From NCBI GenBank assembly GCA_033239125.1, contig BSWB01000008.1, positions 712,001 to 776,000 of the forward strand: 64,000 nt of DNA, given 5' to 3'. Of this stretch, positions 1 through 9,221 are shown piece by piece. Numbering within the stretch: the stretch's first letter is position 1; the number at the start of each line of letters is the position of its first letter. Both the position numbers and the translations under genes were made by a program. The notes beneath the pieces are model-generated. The model made no database searches and was not told the origin of the DNA. It saw only the letters and a program-made list of their open reading frames with translations. Origin of the DNA: Fagopyrum homotropicum. Its lineage: Eukaryota; Streptophyta; Magnoliopsida; Caryophyllales; Polygonaceae.

Positions 1-1100
1 CCTAAGAAAGCATATGATAGACTTTGATGGGACTTTCTTGAGGATTCTTGTGAACGGTTGGGACTTCTGGGAGACTAGAACAAATAAATTACTAGTAGGG
101 TTAGATTAGCTTCGATGAAAGTCATTTTAAATGGTGAAATGTCCAATGAGTTTTCTCCCTCTAGGGGCATCAGAAAAGGGGACCCTCTTTTCCCGTTTTA
201 TTCCTAGAAAAACTAAATCATGATATTCATGAGTGATTGGAGAATGATAGTTGGAAAACCGTCAGAATCAAACGTGGATGCCCTAGGGTCTCTCATGCCT
301 TCTTTGTTGATGAAGTTGTCTTATTTGCAAAAGTCTTAATCTCTCAATTCAATCTTATCAAGAAAGTTCTTCTTGACTTCTGTTCATGTTCGAGACAAAA
401 GGTGAATCTCTCGAAATCCCAATTATATGTCTCTGCTAATGTTGCCGGATCCTTTTGGAATGTACTTGAGAGTTTTCCCATATTGCGTACCCGGGTGTCC
501 AAATTAGAGTTTGAGTTCCTCATTGAATGAATTAAGAAAAAATGGCTTTGTGGAGGGGAAGAGTTATGAATTTTGCGGGAAGACTGTCACTGATCAAATC
601 GGTTCTTTTCTCCATTACTTTATACATTATGCAAATCATCAAGCTTTCTACTGCTATTTGTAACGAACTAGATTATATCAGCAAAAGATTCCTTTGGAAT
701 GATTCCGAGGAAAAGAAACACATCCATTTGTAAACCACTTGATATCTATTGGAAATTTTGCATGGAGGCTACTATGGGAGAGCAACAAGCAGTGGGAGAT
801 ACTTCTTACTAACAAGTATAATCTTAGAAATGGATTCATCATACTCAAAAGTGTTTTCGGGCTAAAGAGAATCTATTATTGAGAGGGGCGCAGTGAAATG
901 TGTACAATGGTGTCAGAACCGTCCCTTGATGAACGAAGTTACTCATCTACATGTGGACTTCTCTTGGACGTGTAGAGTGAAAGATTATTGGATCGACTAG
1001 ACTAATGAGGTATTCTTAACCAACCCTTGGGTAGAGATTGGTGTATCCAATTTCATCACTCTTTAGCGAAAGCAAACGCGGCTGCAGATTTTATTGCTTT
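1..1100 (+). pseudogene. LINE (non-LTR) reverse transcriptase remnant
   Basis: Decayed non-LTR retrotransposon polymerase, cut by the window edge on the left. The first bases read PKKAYDRL then a stop and WDFL, matching the LINE RT start 'KAYDR.DWDFL'. The next motif reads SRGIRKGDPLFPF (about 166-200), the LINE 'PSRGIRQGDPLSP' block. Around 285-330 the frame reads SHAFFVDEVVLFAK, a damaged form of the catalytic FADD box, followed by VNLSKSQ. At 542-733 comes WRGRVMNFAGRLSLIKSVL, the usual post-RT region. The last 100 bases read like the end of a LINE RNase H domain (HSLAKANAAADF). Many stops and frame changes make it inactive. It stops where the copia LTR begins at 1101, so the copia probably inserted into it. 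Confidence 0.85.
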
Positions 1101-2028
1101 TGTAATATTTGTGATCATGTATGCAAGAATTTTAATCAATATTAAGAAGATCAATGCCAATAGTTGTTTACGCAGCTCGGGTGTCAAAACCCAACCTCCA
1201 TGAAACCTCAAGAGGGGAGATCCGATCCCAGTTATTTACTAAGCATTCAAGATGGTTACAATAGGTGTGGTTACAAGTTTGCACGCAAGATCAATTTGTA
1301 ACAAAATGTAAACCTAGAACACAAGCAAGAACAATAACAACGCAAGAAGAACAAGGTATCGAAATAGCCCCTGCAAGGCTAAGCAAAACTTTGAACAAAG
1401 CTTTGCTATCTTCAATCTAAAGATCTTTATCCGGAGAGATCTGGGACGAGGATGAACGTCTCAATCCTGTTGTGACCACCTCCGAATTCTCTTCTCTCTA
1501 TCACTCTTGCTCTCTTTCAAATCAGAGAAAAACCCTAGCTATCGCTCTTCAAGCGGAAACACTTTTGTTAGGGTTAGATGAGGTAAGCGAAGCACCCTAT
1601 ATAGTATCTCCTTCAGTATCAACGCAACGTTTCACTTAAGCGAAACCAAATCATGTTGAACCCGGAGATAACATGTACAACTTGAACCCGGTTCACCACA
1701 ATAAACAGAATCCACATGCTGTCCTTATAATGAAACCAAGGCTAGTACCAAGTAATGAAGCTGCCCAAAAACCACAAATACTAACCCAATTACACTTCAT
1801 TATATATTAGATCAGGTTCCTTAACACAAGTTATAGCATCTAATGAGACTAGGCTACCAGGACTAAGTGATCACTCACATTAGCCAGCAACAAGGTCAAC
1901 ATTAGCCACCTATAACAAGTGATAATTATACTAATCTAATACACTAGACTTAGGCTTATATTACAAACTAATACAATTGCGTGCACATTAGTAACCACTC
2001 CTATATTACATGAATCATAAAGTTAACA
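1101..2028 (-). repeat. Copia 3' LTR (928 bp)
   Basis: On the - strand this LTR begins TGTTAAC and ends TTACA, the standard TG...CA form. Its first ~300 bp on the + strand match 19854-20158 closely, including the shared block TTTACGCAGCTCGGGTGTCA. Just inside it (2029-2040) the - strand reads AAGAGGGCAAT, a polypurine tract. A likely TATA box (CTATATAGG on the - strand) lies at 1597-1605. Confidence 0.85.
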
Positions 2029-2272
2029 ATTGCCCTCTTAATTCATGTCAATAATATCAACTATCACTAGTAGAAATATGGGAGGCACTCATGTCCGTCA
2101 TCAGTTCAGGGTCAGTTATCTTTAGGGAACATCCCACAGGTGAAGGGAATTCCTGCAAAAAAAGATAAATTTGTCAATTAGTTCCAAAATCACCAGGGTC
2201 AATATCACCTCTGATTTCTAACTTCAAAGTGTTTCTTCTCTATCTCATCCCTTAAAAAGTGATATCTCACAT

Positions 2273-3763
2273 CTATGTGTTTAGACCTCTCATGATACAC
2301 ATGATCCTTAGTTCCTTACAGAGATAAAGAGCACTTTGACTATCTATATGCAAAACAAGAATGCACAAATTATGTTGGATTTCCGTAATCAAGCCTTTCA
2401 ACCAAATAGCTTCTTTAAAGGCTTCCACAACAGTTATATATTCAGCTTCAATAGATGACAAAGCTACAATGGATTGTTGTTGTGATTTCCAAGATATGCA
2501 ATTATCAAATTAAGTGTAATAATAAGCAGTAGTAGATTTTCTAGTGTCCTTATTACTAGCATAATCCGAGTCAACATATCCAAGAGTATTATGGTGAGAA
2601 GAATGTTCAGCAAAAACCAAACATAACTTCCTAGTTCTTGTAATATATCTTAAGCAATATTTCATAGATGTTCAATGTTCTAATTCAGGATTTGACATGA
2701 ACCTACTTAAAACACTAATAGCAAAAGACAAATCAGGTCGAGTACACAACATAACATACATCACAAATCCAACAGCCACATCATAAGGAATACAAGACAT
2801 CTTTTCAATTCACTGGGAGAATTAGAGCATTGCTTCTTGGTTAGATCTAGGTGTCTTCCTAAGGGCATAGGGGTAGGTTTAGAATCACTCATATTAAACA
2901 AGTCTAGGACTTTTTGTAAGTAATCATAATGAGAAAGCCACATTTTCTTTTTAACCCTATTTCTTATGATCTGTATACCAAGGATTTTCTGAGTTGGGCC
3001 AAGATCTTTCATGTCAAAATGCATTTTAAGGTCTCTTTTAACAGTACAGATGACAGTTTTGGATTTACATATGATAAGAATATCATCAACATATAAGAGA
3101 ACATACAAAGCATTGGAGGTAGAAAGATTCTTGAAATACAAATAGTACTACTTGCTTCTCATGAAGCCTAGATTTTTCATACAAATGTCAAACTTAATGT
3201 TTCACTGCCTAGGAGATTCCTTTAAACCATAAAGAGATTTTTTAAGAAAACAAACATGTTCAGATTTATTTTTATCTATAAACCCTTTAGGTTGACTCGT
3301 ATAAATGGTTTCATTTAGGTCACCATACAAGAAAGAAGTTTTAACATCCATATGTTCAATGTCCCAATCATATACATTAGCCATAACAAGCAATGATCTC
3401 AGTGTTTTATACTTAATTGCAGGAGCAAAGATATTTGTGTAGTTTATTCCTTCTCTTTTAGTAAAGCCTTTGGCAACAAGCCTAGCTTTATACCTAGGTG
3501 CATCACTAGGTTTTATCCCTTCTTTTAACTTGTAAAGCCACGTACACTGAACTAGCTTAACATTGTCAAGCCTAGCTAGGAAATAGAATCCAAGTCTTAT
3601 TAGAATTCATAGACTCAATCTCATAATTTATAGCTTGATTCCAGTTTTTAGCATTAGGACATTTTGTGGCTTGTTCATATGTGTCAGGGGTATAGAAATT
3701 ATAAATCACATTTCCAGTTAAGAAGGCATACTCTACTATATTTAGCTCATCAGTGTTCGCCAC
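2273..3763 (-). pseudogene. Copia reverse transcriptase and RNase H, broken
   Basis: This is the polymerase half of the copia element, now cut from its gag-integrase half by the Athila insertion. Reading leftward: 3763-3572 gives the RT entry region (NWNQAINYEIESMNSNKTW), 3393-3202 gives WDIEHMDVKTSFLYGDLNETIY and KKSLYGLKESPRQ, 3141-2761 gives the catalytic YVDDI box (LLYVDDILIICKS) and the DMKDLGP motif, and 2461-2273 gives the RNase H block SSIEAEYITVVEAFKEAIWLK. Frameshifts separate these pieces and no single frame spans the domain. The family normally copies element RNA into DNA; this copy cannot. Confidence 0.9.
3749..3753. repeat. Athila target-site duplication, left
   Basis: ATCAG, identical to 16948-16952 on the other side of the element. 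Five base pairs is the normal length for LTR retrotransposon integration. Confidence 0.95.
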
Positions 3764-4352
3764 TTAGCGTGCGTGCAAATAAGCTTTAATTATAAAACTA
3801 GAAATCAAGCAAGTGAACCCGCAGTGTACGGATCGATATAGTTGAGCAAGAATTCCAGAGTATCGAACACAGAGATTTGGGGGGTTAAATCGAATTATAG
3901 ATTGTCAAGTGAGTAAATGTATGAAGCTTTTCAAGTATTGGGAAAACAACAATCCTAAAGATCCAGATATCCAGCTGTGGCAATCGATTCAAGATATACT
4001 AATGATATAAGGACAGAGTTGAGGTATGCAAAGGTATGCTAATGTAAGGTAATCGTACGGTGAAGTTCCAAAAACCTTATATGACTCACCTAGAAGACAC
4101 TCTCTATAAAGGTTGTTGAGGCTTCAGTATAGAAAGGTTCTAAAGGTAAGAATTAACGTCAAATACCCAAACTTGTAATCCAAGAATCAAGACTAACTAA
4201 ACCGATTAAGGTTGTGACACTCACAATCGAGGTAGAGGTTGTTGAGGCTTCACTACCACCTAGAAAAGGCAAGCCAAGACTAAGTTAAAGCAAATCTTTA
4301 ACTTTGGATTAAAGTAAAAGCAAGTTCGTAACTTAACACAAAATTACGGGTA

Positions 4353-4387
4353 GTTCTTGAGTTCCACGGCCGTGGAAGCTCAAGAAC
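4353..4387. repeat. 35-bp near-perfect palindrome in the LTR
   Basis: Left arm GTTCTTGAGTTCCACGG, right arm CCGTGGAAGCTCAAGAAC, with one extra base on the right. Also present at 15836-15870 in the other LTR with one C-to-T change. It would form a stable hairpin in the transcribed part of the LTR. Confidence 0.85.
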
Positions 4388-4993
4388 AGACCGTGGATTA
4401 GGGTTGTCGGCGATTCTCTCTAACTCTCAGGGTCCAATCTGTTTACGATCGATCTATCATCATCTAAGCCACAACTATCAACCCTTCACCTTAGAATTGC
4501 TAAAGGGTTTTAGTCAACAACAGTCATATTGATATCAAATTCAAGGTTTGAAAGGATAAAAGATGAAAACTTCCGAAAACTTTCAATAACTTTCAAATCA
4601 ATCTCAGATCCACAATCAAGAACAATAATCGTCACTAGATTCGGAATAACACAAACAATCACAAATCTTAGATAAGAAGGAAGAACGGGATGTCAAACCG
4701 TCTTCTAAATCAAACCTAAGTAAGAAGCGAAATCTTCTTACGAACAATCTTCCGAATCTTCAATCTTCCATCAATCCGGTAAGCACACTAGCAACACGCA
4801 AATCTCTCAATCACAATCTCCGCCAAATGCGAAATTAGGGTAATTCCAAGCGTAAGCGTAAGCAAAAGTGCGTCTAAGCAGAGGTGACGGAATCTCCCTT
4901 CGTCCGTCCTTTTATAGTGTAAGATAAAATATCGGCCCGGCCCAATTGCGTGTGAGATCGTGGCTTAAAGTGTGGCGAAAAAGATCGCCAAGA

Positions 4994-5158
4994 TCACGGT
5001 CGTGGAAGGGTTCCACGGCCGTAATTTAGAGCGTGGAAATTGTCACGGTTTGACACAACTCTTCCACGGCCGTAGAAGTTGCTGGAATGAATCACGCTTC
5101 CCTTGCCATGGTTCCACGGCCGTGGACTTGAACGTGGAATGTAGTACGGCCGTATTTT
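4994..5158. repeat. CCACGGCCGTGG module in 3' LTR U3
   Basis: At least four CCACGGCCGT cores plus half sites (CACGG, CGTGG) in 165 bp, upstream of the LTR TATA box. The same block is at 16477-16641 in the 5' LTR. The dense palindromes suggest a protein-binding array, or a short repeat that has multiplied. Confidence 0.8.
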
Positions 5159-5464
5159 AAAGCCTGGTTTAGGGCTAGAACGTGATTCTTCCTTAGTCTC
5201 GTGCATTCTTCAAGTTGGCACTTCCTTAGCTCCTAGGAATGTCCTCAATTCATGGACATGCTCCATCAAACTCCATCCTTGCTCAATTCCGTTCGGAAAT
5301 AGCTCTTAATCGCCTACAATCAACATAAAGCTTGTGTAGATCTCTATATCGACATTATAGACAAACTAGCTCACAAATGCATCAATGCTTAATCAATAAC
5401 TATCAATATGGATGAAATACACTTAGAAAACGTGCCTAAAATATCATAATATTTCATGCTAACA

Positions 5465-5480
5465 AATAACCCCATACTTG
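5465..5480 (-). promoter_or_regulatory. Athila 3' polypurine tract
   Basis: On the - strand the bases next to the 3' LTR read AAGTATGGGGTTATT, then TG of the LTR. This G-rich tract is where plus-strand DNA synthesis would start. A very similar block occurs again at about 6697-6736. Confidence 0.7.
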
Positions 5481-6696
5481 CCACTTGCTTGTCCCTAAGC
5501 AAGGTCTTTCAAAAGCTTTAAAACACAAGTTAGGATGAAATATGTTTACCTTCTCAAAGCAAAACTTCTTTTGGATGAATGTGCCTTCTAATCAATAGAT
5601 CATTCTCAAATCTTGCTTCATTCGTTTATAAGACTTTCATACACTTAATCAAAGAGTAAAGAGTAAAGAAAACTCATGAATTAATCACACTTCCATGTAA
5701 ACATCATAACCTTCAAACATTATCAAAATCAATCATAAGAAACTTCAATTTAGATCACCAAGTCATATAACATTCTTTTGATCTTAAGGACTTTCAAACA
5801 AGGTCTAGAATGTGGAAAGGGAAGGAAAACTTTAAGGAATGTGGTGCATGAATCCGGGAAAGTGGACAACTACTCTTTTCTTCTTCTCTTGCGGTTTCCG
5901 CGGCACTTTCAACTTAGAGCTTTGCTCTCTTCTTTTCATTTTTCGACTTTACTTTTGGAGTTATGGATAGAGGTGCACAAAAACCGAAGCCTAGGAGATT
6001 GTCATTTCTCAATTTTTATGAGATGCCTCAAACCCTTAGCGCACATACCATAATCCGCTAGGAATATCGCTCAATCCGACTTTGGCAAGACACAAACACC
6101 CGGCTATATGAATGGTGCCGAGTTACTCATCATCATGATTGACTTCCCCAAACCTACAATTTCTTTCTATTCCTTTGAATGCAAAATATTGCTTTCATGG
6201 CCCTCCCACATCATACATACCTTTTTCATTCAACTCCTCCATATTCCCGGATATGTAAAGGAGGTCAATATTTCAATGAGGGGCTAAATGATCAAAGAAA
6301 GAAGAAAGAAAATCGAATTGCCTTAATCATCTCAACAAGAAGTATAAGAACTTATAATGTGATTTCAACTTTAATTTCTCAACATGATTTAAGTAACATT
6401 CATCACATTATGAAATTTGCAAAAGAGGTATAATCAACTCATTCAATTTCTTTTCAATTCACTATTCGTTTAAGCATGCAATTGTCATCAAACTCAATTC
6501 ACAAGTAGTGATTATCATAGAAATCATCTCTATCCTTAGAAGCACAAAATTTTAAAAAAATTTCAATTTTTATGGGTTTTTCAAATCCTTTTTCATGCAA
6601 TGCAATAATGAAACGTGTAACAATATAATGAACATGCAAGATAGTCTCAATAGAAGCAATCATAGTGAGTAAGAGTTATTATAAACTTTTAGTCAC
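5481..6696. other. Athila 3' non-coding region
   Basis: Between the two polypurine tracts. Short open frames here have no domain I recognise and no consistent codon pattern. It reads as AT-rich non-coding element DNA, as expected between the second ORF and the 3' LTR of an Athila element. Confidence 0.6.
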
Positions 6697-6736
6697 ACCC
6701 CACCCCATACTTGGAACAAACATTGTCCCTAATGTT
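6697..6736 (-). promoter_or_regulatory. Second, internal polypurine tract
   Basis: The - strand reads AGGGACAATGTTTGTTCC followed by AAGTATGGGGTGGGGTG. It shares AGGGACAA and AAGTATGGGGT with the terminal tract at 5465-5500. It lies just downstream of the second ORF's stop codon (6825). It could be an internal plus-strand start or a duplicated 3' tract. Confidence 0.55.
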
Positions 6737-6824
6737 CAAATAAAAGAAAAAGAAAAGAAAAGAAAGAAAGAAAAAGACTCACAAAGTGGCGGTGGAGTGG
6801 CTAAACTGTCGGTCCTCAATGTCG

Positions 6825-8486
6825 TCACTGCGGTGGAGGCGGGAATGGAGAGAAGCTAGGATCGTAGTACCGCCCGAACTGCTGGCGGTAGACATCCCTC
6901 ATCTTATGGTCGAGATCATCCATGCGTCCATCTCTAGCGTCATCTCGGATCTCCAAAGCTCCCACCCTATCAGAAAGGCTGGTAGCCCACTTTGGCATCT
7001 GCTCATACCAACCTGGAGCCTGGCTGTACCACCCTGGTGCATCTGACGGTGCTGGTGCTGGTGCTGGTGGTGCCTGTGCAGACCATGGAGGTGGAGCTCC
7101 GTACCATGCAGGAGGGGTCTCCATCCAAGTGGGTCTCTCGCTCACGCTAGCGCGGCGAGAGGATGATCCTGAAGCTCTGGCTGGACGTGGAGAATGTCTG
7201 GGCATGTCAGGGACCACATCCGGCTGATCCGGGAATGTGCCAAAGTCATCAGCTCCTCCTCCTCCTCCTCTCTCATACTGGTCTCTCATCTCCTCCTCCT
7301 CAACTACAGGTGGTGGTGGAACATATGGAGGGGTTGCAATCCTGTTCGCATGCATAGCAGCGAACATTGCCTTCCAGTTATGGCGTCCAGCCATAATGGA
7401 ATACTCTGGGAGCCACTCAATGCCCCTCCCCGTCCTGCTCTCCCATGGCATAGCTGCATAAGGTGGACCTCTATGGGTGGGAAAGATGAGACCTCTATTC
7501 ATGAAGGCTTGGAGTCCTAGGGGTACAGCAGGAATACGTGTACATGCAGAAAAATCTACCCCTAATGTCCTAGCAAGGTGGGTGACTATCCCACCATATC
7601 CAATGTTGCCAGCCCTCTTGTTCTTTAGCTTGCTCATGGTAGCAGCTAAGAGGGTGGCGCAGTTAGCAGGTCGTCCATAAAGCATGGAGTACAGAAGGAA
7701 GAGCTCATCCGTCTTGATCTTTTGAGGTGTCTCCGTCCTAGGGAAGAGACACTCAGAAAGAACCCGGTGAGCAATCTTCAAGGCTAAGTGATACATCAAC
7801 TTAGCCTTGGTATCAGCTGGTTGCCAGCGGTCCTCGCTGGCGTAAATCATAGCTACCTCCTCCCAGAAATCCTTGGCGTAAACGCCGCTGGGGAAACGAC
7901 CATTGAAGGTCTCTTGGAACCCAAAGAAGGTTCCAAACTCCCGGATGGAGAAATCATAGTTTCTTTCCATCAGACGGAAAGAAACTGTCCTATCAACATG
8001 ATTGTGCTCAAAAGACGTCACAACCTCTCTCATGATCTCCTCGTAGGCGTCTTCTCGGATAGCCGAGAAGATGATAAGGCCGGCTCTATCCAAGAGCCAA
8101 GTAAGGTCATCTGTGATGTGTAGAGGAGCTAAATCCTCCAACAATAGGTACCTAGGTCCTATAACAACCCTCTTATGGATCCTCTCTAAGGCGTCGAGAT
8201 GATCCTCGTGAATGGTGGGTACCCTAGGGCTAGGAGGTGATGGTGATGAAGGTGATGATGGAGGTGAAGGGGAGGAAGGTGGTGGTGCTCTAGATGATGA
8301 AGAGGAAGAGGGGTTACCCTTCCTCTTTTTATTCTTATCCTTCTCCTTGTTCTTATCCTTATTTCTCCCGGAAACTCTCCTCACAAAATCCATTACTGTT
8401 GAAAACCACGGTCTGTTCTTGGTGTTCCACGGCCGTGGAAGTGACAGAGACCGTGGTTCGTCTCGATTTTTCTCAAAACTCAGCAA
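6825..8486 (-). CDS. Athila second ORF (env-position protein)
   Basis: An open frame of up to 553 codons, downstream of gag-pol, where Athila elements carry their extra ORF. The first Met is at 8486, but residues 1-31 come from the CCACGGCCGTGG palindrome cluster; Met32 (8393, MDFVRRVSGRNK) is a better start, leaving the palindromes in the leader. Residues ~42-55 are Lys-rich, ~58-90 Ser/Pro-rich. The folded part (~95-380) includes FSIREFGTFFGFQETFNGR and TDELFLLYSMLYGRPANC, resembling the plant-transposon 'ATHILA ORF-1' family, whose function is unknown. The last ~170 residues are Pro/Gly-rich (WYGAPPPW repeats), ending in a short charged helix. I see no signal peptide, transmembrane segment or furin-like site, so 'envelope' is a matter of position only. 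The frame is intact. Confidence 0.75.
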   Translation of the reverse strand: MLSFEKNRDEPRSLSLPRPWNTKNRPWFSTVMDFVRRVSGRNKDKNKEKDKNKKRKGNPSSSSSSRAPPPSSPSPPSSPSSPSPPSPRVPTIHEDHLDALERIHKRVVIGPRYLLLEDLAPLHITDDLTWLLDRAGLIIFSAIREDAYEEIMREVVTSFEHNHVDRTVSFRLMERNYDFSIREFGTFFGFQETFNGRFPSGVYAKDFWEEVAMIYASEDRWQPADTKAKLMYHLALKIAHRVLSECLFPRTETPQKIKTDELFLLYSMLYGRPANCATLLAATMSKLKNKRAGNIGYGGIVTHLARTLGVDFSACTRIPAVPLGLQAFMNRGLIFPTHRGPPYAAMPWESRTGRGIEWLPEYSIMAGRHNWKAMFAAMHANRIATPPYVPPPPVVEEEEMRDQYERGGGGGADDFGTFPDQPDVVPDMPRHSPRPARASGSSSRRASVSERPTWMETPPAWYGAPPPWSAQAPPAPAPAPSDAPGWYSQAPGWYEQMPKWATSLSDRVGALEIRDDARDGRMDDLDHKMRDVYRQQFGRYYDPSFSPFPPPPQ

Positions 8487-9221
8487 TCAACAGCCAAACT
8501 CAGCAATCAGGCAGTCCTAGACTAATTCCTTCCAATTTCAATCAGTTCTCCTATAATTGCTAGCAAAAACGAAGCCGAATTGACAAAGATAGAGAAGGGC
8601 GGAAAAAACCTAGGTTTCGGATTTTAAAATCCGAATTCTGCATTCCTTGGTGATTTGCCGCTCGATTTGTTGCTTGGATCTCGTTGGTGATCGGATTTGC
8701 TTCAGTTTGGGTCGAAGAATCGTTGAAAACGATTAACGAATGAGGATTTAAGGGTAGAGGCGTGATTTCGGCAAAGAGGGCGTGGAATTGGGTTTTGTGG
8801 TGTGTTTTTGTGAAGAACGTGGTTTATATAGTGGCCGGCAAAATTTTTGAAAACCACGGTCTATCGGGGGGTTCCACGGCCGTGGAAATGTACGGAACCG
8901 TGGTTTTGGTGATTTTTCAAAGACTTTTGGAAATTACGGTTACTGTAGCTGTCACGGCCGTGGTTTAGGCCGTGGAACTCTCTGTAATGCTCCAAAGTCC
9001 AAGTTTCGTCACTTTTCTTCAAAATTACTCTTCCCCTTTCCTTTTCCACTGTTCCTACATCCAAAAACACGAACATACCGGAAGAAATCGAAGGCAAAAC
9101 AAAGCAAAAACGTCTAAACTACGCTAAACTATGAATCAAAAACAAAAACGTAAATGCAATACCTTGGGTTGCCTCCCAAGAAGCGCTTTGTTTAAGGTCC
9201 GTAGCTAGACCAAATTCACAC
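8487..9221. other. Athila spacer between gag-pol and second ORF
   Basis: About 735 bp with no convincing gene. It holds two palindrome groups: 8850-8907 (outer arms AAAACCACGGT / ACCGTGGTTTT around TTCCACGGCCGTGGAA) and 8960-8990 (CACGGCCGTGGTTTAGGCCG). It is probably the leader or promoter region of the second ORF. On the - strand, broken peptide-like traces (FHGLNHGR, FHGRG) match the module in gag-pol and the LTR. Confidence 0.6.

Larger units (their letters stand above)
3754..5464 (-). repeat. Athila-like 3' LTR (1711 bp)
   Basis: Begins TGTTCGCC on the + strand and ends CTAACA. Same length as 15237-16947, and nearly identical to it. Contains a 35-bp near-palindrome (4353-4387), a TATA box for - strand transcription (CTATAAAAGG, 4908-4917) and a cluster of CCACGGCCGTGG-type palindromes at 4994-5158. 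That cluster lies upstream of the TATA box in the sense of transcription, that is, in U3. Confidence 0.96.

Noticed and set aside
4972..5206. Open frames in both LTRs on both strands (62 and 70 codons, repeated at 16455-16689)
   Set aside because: They arise from the CG-rich palindrome module, lie upstream of the LTR TATA box, and have no domain. Used only as evidence of homology with the pol insert.
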